DNA of 64,000 nucleotides, taken from the NCBI GenBank assembly GCA_009823505.1, contig VZQC01009509.1, positions 1,749,148-1,813,147 on the forward strand. Reading direction: 5' to 3'. A program made the translations under genes and the position numbers. Under the pieces are notes generated by a model. That model had not been told where the DNA came from and searched no databases. It saw only the letters and a list, made by a program, of their open reading frames with translations. Below, one piece after another: positions 9,690-20,605 of the stretch. Source of the stretch: Rhizomys pruinosus (Eukaryota; Chordata; Mammalia; Rodentia; Spalacidae). Within the stretch, counting starts at the first letter, position 1; the number at the start of each line of letters is the position of its first letter.

Positions 9690-12318
9690 TCACAAATCCT
9701 AGAATACCTATGCCTCTGGTGTTGGACAGTTAATCCTAGAATACCTATGCCTCCAGGGTTGGACAGTTAATCCTAGAATACCTGTGCCTCCAGTGTGGAC
9801 AGTTAATCCTAGAATATCTGTGCCTCCAGTGTGGGACAGTTAATCCTAGAATACCTGTGCCTCCGGTGTGGACAGTTAACCCTAGAATACCTGTGCCTCC
9901 AGGGTGGACAGTTAATCCTAGAATACCTAGTCCTCCAGTGTGGACAGTTAATCCTAGAATACCTGTGCCTCCAGTATGGACAGTTAACCCTAGAATACCT
10001 GTGCCTCCAGTGTGGACAGTTAATCCTAGAATACCTAGCCCTCCAGTGTGGACAGTTAATCTTAGAAAACCTGTGCCTCCAGTGTGGGACAGTTAATCCT
10101 ATAATACCTGTGCCTCCAGTGTGGACAGTTAATCCTAGAATACCTAGCCCTCCAGTGTGGACAGTTAATCCTAGAATACCTGTGCCTCCAGTGTGGACAG
10201 TTAACCCTAGAATACCTGTGCCTCCAGTGTGGACAGTTAATCCTAGAATACCTATGCCTCCAGTGTGGACAGTTAATCCTAGAATACCTGTGCCTCCAGT
10301 GTGGACAGTTAATCCTAGAATACCTATGCCTCCAGTGTGGACAGTTAATCCTAGAATACCTGTGCCTCCAGTGTGGACAGTTAATCCTAGAATACCTATG
10401 CCTCCAGTGTGGGCAGTTAATCCTAGAATACCTATGCCTCCAGTGTTGGGCAATTAATCCTAGAATACCTGTGCCTCTAGTGTGGACAGTTAATCCTAGA
10501 ATACCTGTGTCTCCAGTGTGGACAGTTAATCCTAGAATACCTATGCCTCCAGTGTGGACAGTTAATCCTAGAATACCTATGCCTCCAGTGTTGGGACAGT
10601 TAATCCTAGAATACCTATGCCGGTGTGGACAGTTAATCCTAGAATACCTGTGCCTCCAGTGTGGACAGTTAATCCTAGAATACCTATGCCTCCAGTGTGG
10701 ACAGTTAATCCTAGAATACCTATGCCTCCAGTGTGGGCAGTTAATCCTAGAATACCTATGCCTCCAGTGTTGGGCAATTAATCCTAGAATACCTGTGCCT
10801 CTAGTGTGGACAGTTAATCCTAGAATACCTGTGTCTCCAGTGTGGACAGTTAATCCTAGAATACCTATGCCTCCAGTGTGGACAGTTAATCCTAGAATAC
10901 CTATGCCTCCAGTGTTGGGCAATTAATCCTAGAATACCTGTGCCTCTAGTGTGGACAGTTAATCCTAGAATACCTGTGTCTCCAGTGTGGACAGTTAATC
11001 CTAGAATACCTATGCCTCCAGTGTGGACAGTTAATCCTAGAATACCTATGCCTCCAGGGTTGGGCAGTTAACCCTAGAATACCTATGCCTCCAGTGTGGA
11101 CAGTTAATCCTAGAATACCTGTGCCTCCAGTGTGGGACAGTTAATCCTAGAATACCTGTGCCTCCAGTGTGGACAGTTAATCCTAGAATACCTATGCCTC
11201 CAGTGTGGACAGTTAATCCTAGAATACCTATGCCTCCAGTGTTGGGACAGTTAATCCTAGAATACCTATGCCTCCAGTGTTGGGACAGTTAATCCTAGAA
11301 TACCTATGCCTCCAGTGTTGGGACAGTTAATCCTAGAATACCTATGCCTCCAGTGTTGGGACAGTTAATCCTAGAATACCTATGCCTCCAGTGTTGGGAC
11401 AGTTAATCCTAGAATACCTATGCCTCCAGTGTGGACAGTTAATCCTAGAATACCTATGCCTCCAGTGTTGGGACAGTTAATCCTAGAATACCTATGCCTC
11501 CAGTGTGGACAGTTAATCCTAGAATACCTATGCCTCCAGTGTGGACAGTTAATCCTAGAATACCTATGCCTCCAGTGTTGGGACAGTTAATCCTAGAATA
11601 CCTATGCCTCCAGTGTTGGGACAGTTAATCCTAGAATACCTATGCCGGTGTGGACAGTTAATCCTAGAATACCTGTGCCTCTAGTGTGGACAGTTAATCC
11701 TAGAATACCTATGCATCTGGTGTGGACCGTTGACCCTAGAATACCTATGCCTCCAGTGTGGGCAGTTAATCCTAGAATACCTATGCCTCCAGTGTTGGGC
11801 AATTAATCCTAGAATACCTGTGCCTCTAGTGTGGACAGTTAATCCTAGAATACCTGTGTCTCCAGTGTGGACAGTTAATCCTAGAATACCTATGCCTCCA
11901 GTGTGGACAGTTAATCCTAGAATACCTATACCTCCAGGGTTGGGCAGTTAACCCTAGAATACCTATGCCTCCAGTGTGGACAGTTAATCCTAGAATACCT
12001 GTGCCTCCAGTGTGGACAGTTAATCCTAGAATACCTGTGCCTCCAGTGTTGGGCAGTTAATCCTAGAATACCTGTGCCTCCAGTGTGGACAGTTAATCCT
12101 AGAATACCTGTGCCTCCAGTGTTGGGCAGTTAATCCTAGAATACCTGTGCCTCCAGTGTGGACAGTTAATCCTAGAATACCTGTGTCTCCAGTGTGGGAC
12201 AGTTAATCCTAGAATACCTGTGTCTCCAGTGTGGGACAGTTAATCCTAGAATACCTGTGCCTCCAGTGTCGACTGTTAATCCTAGAATACCTGTGCCTCC
12301 AGTGTTGGGTAGTTAATT
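9690..12318. repeat. 36-37-bp minisatellite, about 70 units
   Basis: Unit 'gtggacagttaatcctagaa' plus 'tacctgtgcctccagt' (36 bp); variants carry 'tgttgggacag' or 'tgtgggacag' junctions of 37-38 bp. Units differ at fixed positions (cctGtgc/cctAtgc, ccAgt/ctAgt, TTAATCC/TTAACCC). The order of variants repeats in blocks: the rare 'gttgggcaattaatcc' junction occurs at 10445, 10769, 10914 and 11794, each followed by the same series of unit types. Open frames of 70-286 codons (12-residue repeats such as WTVNPRIPVPPV) arise because 36 is a multiple of three; they break wherever 37-bp units intervene. No coding evidence. Confidence 0.97.
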
Positions 12319-12490
12319 TGTTCCCATTTTGTTTTTGAAAAAAATTTTTAATGCATTTTTATATTTGTATTTTTCAACAGGGTCTCACTAGTCATAGCCT
12401 ACCCAGGACATAGCCCCTGTTGACCTCGATCTCTCAGGGTTCCTCCTGCCTCTGCCTCCCATGGCTAGGATTAAAGGTCCATGCCATTTT
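12319..12490 (-). mobile_element. Degraded antisense B1
   Basis: Has 'caacagggtctcactagtca', then 'cctgcctctgcctcccatgg' and 'aggattaaaggtccatgcc', in antisense B1 order but diverged. It follows directly after the minisatellite. Confidence 0.75.
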
Positions 12491-12632
12491 GCCAGGTGTG
12501 GTGGCACACGCCTTTAATCCTAGCACTTGGGAGGCAGGTGGATCTTTTGTGAGTTCAAGGCCAGCCTGTCTGCAGAGTGAGTTCCAGGACAGCTGGAGCT
12601 ACAGGGAGACCCCGTCTCAAAAAGGCCAAAAA
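12491..12632 (+). mobile_element. B1 SINE
   Basis: Runs from 'gccaggtgtggtggcacacg' to 'accccgtctcaaaaaggcca'. It lies head-on against the older antisense B1, forming an inverted B1 pair that could fold in a transcript. Confidence 0.94.
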
Positions 12633-12850
12633 TAATTTATTTTTATTTTTCTGTGTATGAATGTATTGCCTGCATGTATGCAAGTGAACTCATGTTGTGA
12701 AGTATCAGAGGAGGCCAGAAGAGGGTGTTGGATCCTTTGGAACTGGAGTTAGGGAGTGGTTGTTAGCTTACCATGTGGGTGCTGGGAACTGAACCCAGGT
12801 CCTCTGCAAGAGAAGCCAGTGCTCTTAACCACTGAGCCATCTCTCCAGCC
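12633..12850 (-). mobile_element. B3-type SINE, antisense
   Basis: Shows 'tgtgtatgaatgtattgcct', 'ttggaactggagttagggag', 'ctctgcaagagaagccagtg' and 'ccatctctccagcccc'. 'gttcccatttt' occurs at its right edge (from 12852) and again just after the minisatellite (12319), so the two B1s may have inserted into this element's tail. Confidence 0.9.
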
Positions 12851-13354
12851 CCTGTTCCCATTTTCTGTAACACATTTCCCCAAAATATTGAAGTGGATTA
12901 TGACCCAAGCTGTAGTTTCCTTAGACTGTATCATGTCCTCACATTCCGTATGGTTCTCTTACTAGGCGCCTAGATGGTTGGATTTATGGATAGCCGCACA
13001 ATGCAGGTCAGAATGAAGGGAGGGTAAATGAGTGGGCACGGATTTATCTTCATTTGTCTCTTTCTGGCATATATGTTTGAAAGTATTTGATTATACTTTT
13101 ACCATTTACAGCAAGAACCACATCTTGCTCACATTTATTTCATAGGCAGTTTTAAAAGCAGCACACTCTGAAATAACTGTTTCATGTACTTTGGGGGCCA
13201 AACTCAATTCTAGATGCTAGGGATATAACATATAACAAAACAAGGGCAGCAAGAACTCCCACTGAGCCATCTCTTCAGTCCTCTAGAGTTTTTTTAAACT
13301 ACAGCTATCTGGGAAGCCACTGGGTAATTTTAAGCAGACAGAAGTCACGATTTC
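12851..13354. other. Unique sequence
   Basis: No recognised repeat apart from a short 'actgagccatctcttcagtc' SINE head remnant at about 13261-13282. Confidence 0.5.
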
Positions 13355-13368
13355 ATTTCATCACTCTT

Positions 13369-13584
13369 TTTTTTAAATTTTATTTTTTATGTGTATGAAT
13401 GTATTGTCTGCATGCAGGTTTGTACACCCATGTCGTGCAATGCCACGGTCAGAAGAGGGCGTCGGATTCCCCTGGAACTGGAATTAAAGATTCTTAGCCA
13501 CCATGTGGGTGCTGGGAATCGAACCTGGGTCCTCTGCAAGAGCAGTCAGCGCTCTTAACCACTGAGCTGTCTCTCCAGCCCCTG
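13369..13584 (-). mobile_element. B3 SINE, antisense, young
   Basis: Full antisense B3 from a T-rich tail through 'cacccatgtcgtgcaatgcc' and 'cccctggaactggaattaaa' to 'ctgtctctccagcccc'. Target-site duplication 'atttcatcactctt' (13355-13368) / 'atttcaccactctt' (13585-13598), one mismatch. Confidence 0.95.
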
Positions 13585-13598
13585 ATTTCACCACTCTT

Positions 13599-14277
13599 GA
13601 TGTTAACTATAGAGCTAGGGACAGAAGAATGTTCCTCTAAAGATCCAGTGGTGAACATTCGACAGTCCCTGTCACTTCTGTGCCAAGTGGTCAATACTTT
13701 CTCTGACACTGAGCTCACTTAATACATAAAGAGCTGTAGGAAATAGCTGTATTCCAATGGCATGATTATAGAAGAGAAGAAGCTGGCGGCAGGCTGGATT
13801 TGGTTCACAAACCGTAGTTGATCAAGTGCTAAAAAAGGCCTGCCAGTCAGTTCTGCGCCACTACAAAGCTCTGCCACATCTGTGGGCCTGCTAGATATTC
13901 CCAGTTTTTATACACATCCCCTTTAAAGCACATTTGTGACCACCTTGAAGCCATAAATATAATTGAGTGTTTACTGATGCTGTTCAAAAGACTTGTCTAT
14001 TAAAAACTAAATGAGCATTCATAGATTTTCTGGCTCACTTTGGGGATTGCATGTCCCAAACAAGGTTGCTGTTCCCTGTGGGAACCTTTCCCAGCCCAAC
14101 TTCCTCCCCGCCCATCCATCTTTCTTTATTCTTTACCCTGACCCACTCAGAACACCCATGTCTAATTGAAAGGACCTCAAATGCCAGCCATATCAAGAAG
14201 TTTAAGCTTTCTGTCAGGCACATAAAAATCTTTTTCAAATTAAAATTTAAGTTTATGGAAATTCATATGAGTATATT
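13599..14277. other. Unique sequence
   Basis: No repeat recognised. The 'agcattcatagattttctgg' neighbourhood (about 14013) is AT-rich without clear motifs. Confidence 0.45.
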
Positions 14278-14292
14278 GTGTTTATGTCTTTT

Positions 14293-14541
14293 TCTTTTTA
14301 AAGATTTTTTTAATTTATTTTTCTCTATGTGTATGAATGTACTGTCTGCATGCAGGTTTGCGCATCCGTGTCGTGCAATGCCGCGGAGGTCAGAAGAGGG
14401 TCTTGGATTCCCCTGGAACTGGAGTTCACCTGGAATTGGAGTTTCAGACGGTTCTCAGCTGCCATGTGGGTGCTGGGGATCAAACCCGGGTCCTCTGCAA
14501 GAGCGTCGGTGCTCTTAACCGCTAGGCCATCTCTCCAGCCC
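14293..14541 (-). mobile_element. Young B3 SINE with 17-bp internal duplication, antisense
   Basis: A perfect 15-bp target-site duplication 'gtgtttatgtctttt' (14278-14292 and 14542-14556) marks a recent insertion. The body carries a tandem duplication at 14412-14446 ('cctggaactggagttca' followed by 'cctggaattggagtttca'), shared with copies at 18040 and 58675 and absent from the other B3 copies here. On its sense strand the B box reads 'gggtttgatcccc', one CpG transition from a typical box. Confidence 0.97.
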
Positions 14542-14556
14542 GTGTTTATGTCTTTT

Positions 14557-14978
14557 CTACCTTTCCCTCTCTCCCCTCCAACTTCTTCCATGTCTTCCCC
14601 ACCTCCTCTTGAATTAATGACCTCTTCTATAATTATTATTGTGCACACACAAAGAGGCAGGGAGGAAGGGAGAGAGAGAAACCTATTGAGCCATTTAGTG
14701 TTGATCATACACACACATGTTTATGATTGGGAAACCCGTAAGGCCGCTCCTCCCTGGAGGAGATGGATTCTTTCTCCCTTAGCACCTACCGACTCTTATC
14801 TGTAGCTCTTCATGTGTGTGGTGGCGGGGAGGGGGGGCGCTTGTGAAAATTTCCCCCATCCATATTGGAAGGTTGACTGGTATGGTCTTACTGGGCAACC
14901 ATATTGTTGAGAATTCATGGGTACAGTTTCCCTGCCACAACTGAAAGACACTGTTTCACAGCAATCTTCCTAGTCTTC
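14557..14978. other. Unique sequence
   Basis: A C/T-rich part (14557-14620) precedes non-repetitive DNA. No exon signals recognised. Confidence 0.45.
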
Positions 14979-14994
14979 TGGCTCTTAAAATCTT

Positions 14995-15471
14995 TTTTTA
15001 AATTATTTTATTTTTTTAATACTTCTTTTTTTCATTTTTTAACAAGTAATAATTTATGAGTACAAGCATCCTTCATGTAAAACCAATTTGCAAGCCGTTG
15101 TGCCCAAACCCACACAGCCCATGGGTCCCACCATCCAGCTGGGGGGGCTTGTATGTTCAATCAAGTTGATCAAATGAGTGTCCAGACTATATTGCTGTAG
15201 TTTCACCATTCACCCCAATCGCAGCCCTTACATTCTATCATGCCCCCTCTTCCGCAGATTGTTCCCTAGGCTTAGAAAAGGGGTACAGGTGGACGAGAAG
15301 CAAAACAGTCTACTTTCTCTGGAGCTATTGTCTTGGACTCTGGTCAATTCTGGCTGTTTCCTTTCATGGGCTGACAGGTTGTCCATGAATAACCTTTCAA
15401 TCCTACTAATGAAGCACAAGTAATTCGATATATAGGTATTTAAACAGTACTAATTGTTATGGTAGGTTACT
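14995..15471 (-). mobile_element. L1-mobilised element (15/50-kb family), 5'-truncated
   Basis: Flanked by a perfect 16-bp target-site duplication 'tggctcttaaaatctt' (14979-14994 and 15472-15487), with a T-rich left end, so it inserted by L1-type target-primed reverse transcription in minus orientation. The body matches the larger copy at 50220-51564 over 'gagtacaagcatccttcatg' to 'ggtaggttact'. It lacks the outer about 160 bp of 3' end seen there, as if the transcript ended, or was primed, at an internal A-rich stretch. It carries an open 63-codon frame (15228-15419, minus) also present in the 50-kb copy. I read the family as a long L1 3'UTR or an L1-dependent non-autonomous element, but cannot decide. 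Confidence 0.88.
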
Positions 15472-15487
15472 TGGCTCTTAAAATCTT

Positions 15488-16075
15488 AAAGTCAAACCAA
15501 TCTTCTGTGACATTCTCTGACCCTTGGGCAAGGAATTGTGTTGTAGAGGTCCCAGCTGGGGTTTTGCACCCACAGTCACTTCTCCTCTGCCTTCTGATCA
15601 GTTGTAGATTTCCGTAGCCTCTGTCTACTGCATAAAGAAGCTCCTTTAGGTATAAGGAGAGGTGTTGAGAATCCAATTGGAAGCTGTATTAGTTTAGCCA
15701 AATGGCATTAGTAGGTTCTCTTCTAGGGTCTGCCACTTCTCCAGCCAAGGGTTCTTGACTAGGTTTACAGTGTCTGCCATGAGTTGTCTCCTACTGAGTG
15801 GGCCTTAAGTCCACTTAGATAACCGTTGATTACTCTCAAGATTTAAGTGTGACTAGTGTACCATTGGGATATCTCATAGGGCCAGTCATTGTTGTGCTTC
15901 CCAGGCTCACAGCTGGGTAAGAATATTGACAACTTTTCTCCTTTGGCAACTGCATAGCTCCTTCCAACACCGTGAAAGCGGATACTTAGGGAGAATCAGT
16001 ACCAGCTTCCAGATCAGTACCAGCTCGAGTCCTCTAAGCCCTGTAACCAAAGTGCATGATGTCTTCGACAAAGAA
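15488..16075 (-). repeat. Older L1-3'UTR-like repeat, antisense
   Basis: The segment order 'ttaagtccacttagataacc', 'cacagctgggtaagaat', 'ccaacaccgtgaaagcggat' and 'aaagtgcatgatgtcttcga' parallels the repeats at 58380-58661 and 59975-60330. I read these as antisense pieces of an older rodent L1 (Lx-like) 3' region; the family name is from memory. The element at 14995-15471 inserted at its edge. Confidence 0.55.
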
Positions 16076-16555
16076 AAAAACAACAGGCATTTACAAATTT
16101 GAAAAAGTTAGATCAATAATATTTTATTTACACTACCATATCTAAAATATTATCTATATAAAAATTTCTAAAATATTTTACATTCCTTATTTTACACCAG
16201 ATATTTTATTTCTGCTGTGTATTTTACAAGCCAAATACTCTCCCCTGACATATATGGCTTGTGGCTCCTCAGGAATGTAGGATAGGCTCAGAATTATGCC
16301 AGCTGCACTGATGAATCTGTATTTTAAGGTAACCTATGAAATCAGTTTACTTTTTAAAAATCATGATTATTGATTGGTATGGGCCACTTTAGAAGTACTG
16401 GGATTCTTCCCCTCACTGCCCTTCAGTTCATCAGAAAAGTCTAATAAAAGGGTATTCTTCTTACCCTTCGTGGAATTTTCTTTTTCTGGATCCTATTTAG
16501 TCCATTTAGGTTTTCAGTGTTTTTACCATGTAACTGTTTACAGATATAAAAATGA
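16076..16555. other. AT-rich unique sequence
   Basis: Several 'aaatatttta' and 'tattatctatataaaa' patches (16110-16200). No recognised repeat or gene. Confidence 0.45.
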
Positions 16556-16557
16556 GG

Positions 16558-16755
16558 GCCTTTGACATGGCTCAGTGGCCCCTGTCCAGCCTGACAACCT
16601 GAGTTCAAGCCCAGTGACGCACATCAGGAGGGAGAAGAAAACCGCCAGCTCCCACAGTCTGTCACCTGATTTCCGATGTACACTGTGGCGTATGCGCATG
16701 CGCACGCGCGCGCACGCCACTCCCCCCCCCCACACAAGTAAATAAATTTTAAAAT
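16558..16755 (+). mobile_element. B2/B3-type SINE with a Z-DNA-prone tail
   Basis: Head 'gacatggctcagtggcccct', then 'cctgagttcaagcccagtga', in the layout of tRNA-derived rodent SINEs; it ends 'caagtaaataaattttaaaa'. The 3' part includes a 30-bp strictly alternating purine-pyrimidine run at 16688-16717, followed by a C-run. Confidence 0.65.
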
Positions 16756-17846
16756 AAAACTACAGGCATAAAAATGGCAAAATTTAGTTGCTTTATAGTC
16801 CACAATTCTCTTCCCCCAGGTCAGTGACGACGTCAGAGTCATTTAGAAACAGTTCAGAATCCTACAAGCAGTCTTTTTCCAGAGCTCAGCTTGAGGGCTT
16901 TCTCCACAGCTTCGGGTAAGTACACTTGCCTCAGGGTCACTGATCTCTGCAAGACAAAATCACCTGGAATTTGCACAGAAACAGAAGTTATAGTAACTGC
17001 AGCTATAAACATATTTGAAAGATGGTTTTAATGTATGAGAAGGTAAAATTTGGAAGTTACAACATAGAAGAACTGCTAATAAAAACCTGCTCAGCCATTG
17101 GACCAAAAATTCCGAGAAATTCTGTGAGTCTGATGAAGGAGGTGATTGGGATGAGATGGTAAAATTCCAGTAATTGCAGTTTTCATAACCACCCTTGATT
17201 CCATAAGGGGATCAAGGCATGGATATCTTTGAGGTATATTCATAAACAGCTCTTGCTTGAGGAACCAGGCATTCAAAGTGGTGACTGAGTTACGACGGAG
17301 CCACGGCTGTTCCCTTTCTTCGTCTTTGCAGAGTGGCAGGTAACTGTTTTGTATTTCTCCGTAAGCCACGCACTGCCAACATCTCTAAGGAGGCAGCTTG
17401 GTTGACACAGAGCTAGGCGGGACAGCTTGCTTTTATGGAGTTTTCAGAGACTTCAGTAAAAAGGGAAGACAGTGGTCTTATTTCTAGTCACATACCACAG
17501 CAGCAATAAGAAGTTACTGTTGGTTCTCACCTTCTCAGGGTAGCTGCTATTGAAAATGCCTATGGGAAGCTCATCTGAATCTCATGAGCCTGTGAGGAGG
17601 CATTATCCTTTCCTCAGTAGACACTTGCAGCATTTGCCCAGGGCCATGCAGCTAATAATTGGTGAAGGTGGGATTTCAGCCAGAGCAGCCGGACTTTGAG
17701 GTCCCTTCCCTTAATCTCTAAAGTAAGTAAATGTCCATGTGCATGAGAATGGATACCTGGAAAGTATTTTAACAACTGAGTTCATATAATACATGTTACA
17801 AATTTGAAGACAGATGGAGCCCTTTAAGGAATCCTTGCAGAAATCA
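16756..17846. other. Unique sequence
   Basis: No recognised repeat over about 1.1 kb. A 92-codon minus-strand frame (17091-17369) has no family I recognise. Confidence 0.5.
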
Positions 17847-18002
17847 CTGGGTGTGGTAGTTCACGCCTTTAGTCCCAGCACTTGGGGGGTCAGAAGCAGG
17901 TGTATCTCTGTGAGTTCAAGGCAAGCCTGTTATACATAGTGAGTTCCAGGTCACCTGGGGCAACAGGGAGAACTTGTCTCAAAAAGACAAAAAAAAAAAA
18001 AA
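17847..18002 (+). mobile_element. B1 SINE
   Basis: Runs from 'actgggtgtggtagttcacg' through 'gagttcaaggcaagcctgtt' to 'acttgtctcaaaaagacaaa' with a poly(A) tail. About as diverged as the 8250 copy. Confidence 0.93.
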
Positions 18003-18039
18003 TCACATATATTGGGACATTAAAGGGTTAAAACTTAGT

Positions 18040-18265
18040 GGTTCTTTATAGCCTAGCAGTTAAGAGCACCGACTGCTCTTGCAGAGGACCCGGGTTCGAT
18101 CCCCAGCTAAGAACTGTCTGTAACTCCAATTCCAGGAGAACTCCAGTTCCAGGGGAATCCGAGACCCTCTTCTGACCTCCGCAGCATTGCACGACACAGG
18201 CGCACAAACCTACATGCAGACAGTACACTCATACACATACAAAAATAAATAAAAAAATTAAAAAA
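18040..18265 (+). mobile_element. B3 SINE with 17-bp duplication, 5'-truncated
   Basis: Starts mid-head at 'tagcctagcagttaagagca'; the B box 'ggttcgatccc' is intact. The 'cacccacatggtggc' segment is shortened to 'ccccagctaagaactg', a deletion of about 16 bases. It carries the 17-bp tandem duplication 'aactccaattccaggag' / 'aactccagttccagggg' at 18122-18155. Long A-rich tail. Confidence 0.93.
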
Positions 18266-18502
18266 AAAGAAATGAGATAAAAAAAACTTGAAAAAAATAT
18301 TTTAAGCCATCAGATATCTCTGAAATAGAGATCATTTGTAGGCGAAACACTCCCCCAAACCTATGTTAAGCTGCCTAAGAAATATATCTTGGATCATTGA
18401 ATAAAGTTATGGAATATTATGTAGCAGGATACTTGATCAAATATACAGCTCATCATTAAGAACTGAATCTTGACTTGTGTGTTGCTATTAGATTTTTTAT
18501 TT

Positions 18503-18652
18503 TATTTTTGGTCTTTTTGAGACAGGGTCTCCCTGTAGCCCCAGCTGGCCTGGAACTCACTATGTAGACCAGGCTGGCCTTGAACTCACGGAGATCCACC
18601 TGCCTCTGCCTCCCAAGTGCTGAGATTAAAGGCGTGTACTACCACACTCAGT
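18503..18652 (-). mobile_element. B1 SINE, antisense
   Basis: 'ttggtctttttgagacaggg' to 'tgctgagattaaaggcgtgt', close to the young local B1 consensus. 'tattagattttt' before it and 'cttttagattta' after it suggest a target-site duplication. Confidence 0.95.
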
Positions 18653-20160
18653 TTGCTTTTAGATTTAAAGTCTTCCTAGCAAGGGGCCCCAGAAACATTG
18701 ATGTGACAGAGAAATTCAAGCATATAAAGACTCACCCAAATCCTCAAAGATTCTCCCTTCTGCTGCTGTCTCAGTTATCCCATCCGACCAGCACCAAACT
18801 TCTCACTCTTGGTGCTGATCCTGCCCCTCGACCTCTAGCCTCTATTTCTGAATTTAGTCCTAGACTTTCCTAAATAACTTCTGGGTTTCTGGAGGCTTTG
18901 TATAAACAGACGCTCAGAATCAGGGCTGCATAGATGCTCAACATTATTGTAAGTTCTGCCTCATAAAACCCAGTCCCCATCTGATTTCCTGGGCATTTTT
19001 TTTTTTTTTAACCAAATGTGCTAGTGTAGTGCCTTATTCGGAATGCTTTCTTTCTTAGAGATCTCTCCAGAGCCTCGTGTGGGCTAATGGCTTCCACCCA
19101 CTTGAGATTCTGCCCATCACATTATATCTTTCTTCCAAGGAATGAAAATATAACTCTTTTTTTTTCCTCTGACAGCATGGGAGACATTCTTTGCTGTTGC
19201 TCTCCAGGAAAAATCTCCTAATCTAACTAGACAAACTTTTGCTGAAAAAAAAAGACCAAATGGCATTTGTAAACTCCAAGGAAAGCATTTTTGTTCTGTG
19301 AAGTATTCTTAGCTGGAAGTGTAAAGTGGAACTTCACATATACTGATACCAGTAGGTTTATGGAAAGAATGAAAAGCTATTAACAGCTGGATACACTGTC
19401 AAAACCCAGCGTTGTCAACTGAATTTCCCCCCAGCCCTGTATCCTGAGAAACTTGGAGCATTTTTAATTCACATTTTTAAGATGAATGAAAAACATAAAT
19501 GGATAAAGTTTGTTTCGTAGAAGAGAATGCTTTCTCTGTTTATCTCATCTGCCAAGTTCAAATACAGGAAATATCAGAGATGATGTGTTGGGACCCGGAC
19601 CCTGTTCCCTGTTTCTCAGACAGTGTTCACATGTAGTTAGGTCAATGTACAATCAGTTTGCCTCTGTGCCTGATGACATTGCTGCTTGGTTTTGTTTTAT
19701 TTTACTTTTGACTCATGATCTAAACCTGTTACACAATGAAATATCTCATCTTGAGAAATAAATACGACCTACCTCTTATGGGTTACCAGAGACCATAAAG
19801 AACCCAAAGGTCTCAGGTGTTTGCTTTCAGTGTCAGATCAAATTAAACAGATATTTTTGGCAGTTCATGCTGTACAAATGTGATTTTAATATAGCATTCT
19901 TTTATTTTTTAATTGGAAGTCCACTGTTTATTATAAATAAATACTTCTTATGCCTATATATGATAAAGGATCACTAGTGAAGAAATGCACAGCCAATAAC
20001 TTATTTAATACACTTGTGAGCTCTAGGCAGCCACAGCTATGTAAATATGCACTGAAACAAAAATGAGTCAGTGTTCTGATCCACAGCTGAGGTTAAATGT
20101 ATTAGTTTCATTGTCTAATGAGTCTTCTTTATAAGAACTGAGTTAGTGTTATGTCTGAAA
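18653..20160. other. Unique sequence
   Basis: About 1.5 kb with no repeat I can recognise. AATAAA-type hexamers occur (for example 'gagaaataaatacgac' near 19756), without exon support. The 97-codon frame at 18580-18873 starts inside the antisense B1 and has no known homology. Confidence 0.5.
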
Positions 20161-20166
20161 TTGAAC

Positions 20167-20300
20167 TTGGCCTGGTGTGGTGACACATCCCTTTAATCTC
20201 AGTACCTGGGAGACTAAAGTATGCACAAATCTATGAGTTTGAGACCTGACTAGTCTACATAGCCAGTTCCAGGCCAGCCAGGGACTACATAGTGAGATAA
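20167..20300 (+). mobile_element. Old B1 SINE
   Basis: 'cctggtgtggtgacacatcc' then 'gagtttgagacctgactagt' and 'actacatagtgaga'; diverged and followed by a TTAA-rich tail. Confidence 0.8.
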
Positions 20301-20469
20301 TTAATAATTAAGTATTAATTAATTAATAGATGGTGGATAAGCACACACATAAAATTGAACTATACTCTTAATAATTTTTAGAGAAATAACCAAATTCTTC
20401 TTTTCAAAAGGCAACTGTTTCTACTGGGATAGGGTACTTATTTTACACATGCCACTTATTGAAACAATT

Positions 20470-20605
20470 TTTTTCAACAAGGTCTCCCTGGAGCCCCAGG
20501 TGACCTGGCACTCACTATGTAAGCCATCTTGATCTCACAGAGATCCACCTGCCTCTGCTTCTGGAGTGCTGGGACTAAAAGGGTGCACCACATGCCCAGC
20601 AGTGA
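20470..20605 (-). mobile_element. Old B1 SINE, antisense
   Basis: 'caacaaggtctccctggagc' to 'tgctgggactaaaagggtgc' in antisense B1 order. With the B1 at 20167 it forms an inverted pair about 170 bp apart. Confidence 0.88.

Noticed and set aside
9695..9720. Origin of the 36-bp unit from the B1 'ttaatcctag' segment
   Set aside because: The shared ten bases are suggestive, but the rest of the unit does not follow B1, so the similarity may be chance.
9809..10922. Open frames of 151-286 codons with 12-residue repeats on both strands
   Set aside because: They are explained by a 36-bp tandem repeat lacking stops; the frames break at 37-bp units and exist on both strands.
14051..14805. Overlapping frames of 129-158 codons
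   Set aside because: They run through a young B3 SINE and flanking C/T-rich sequence; the peptides are SINE translations.
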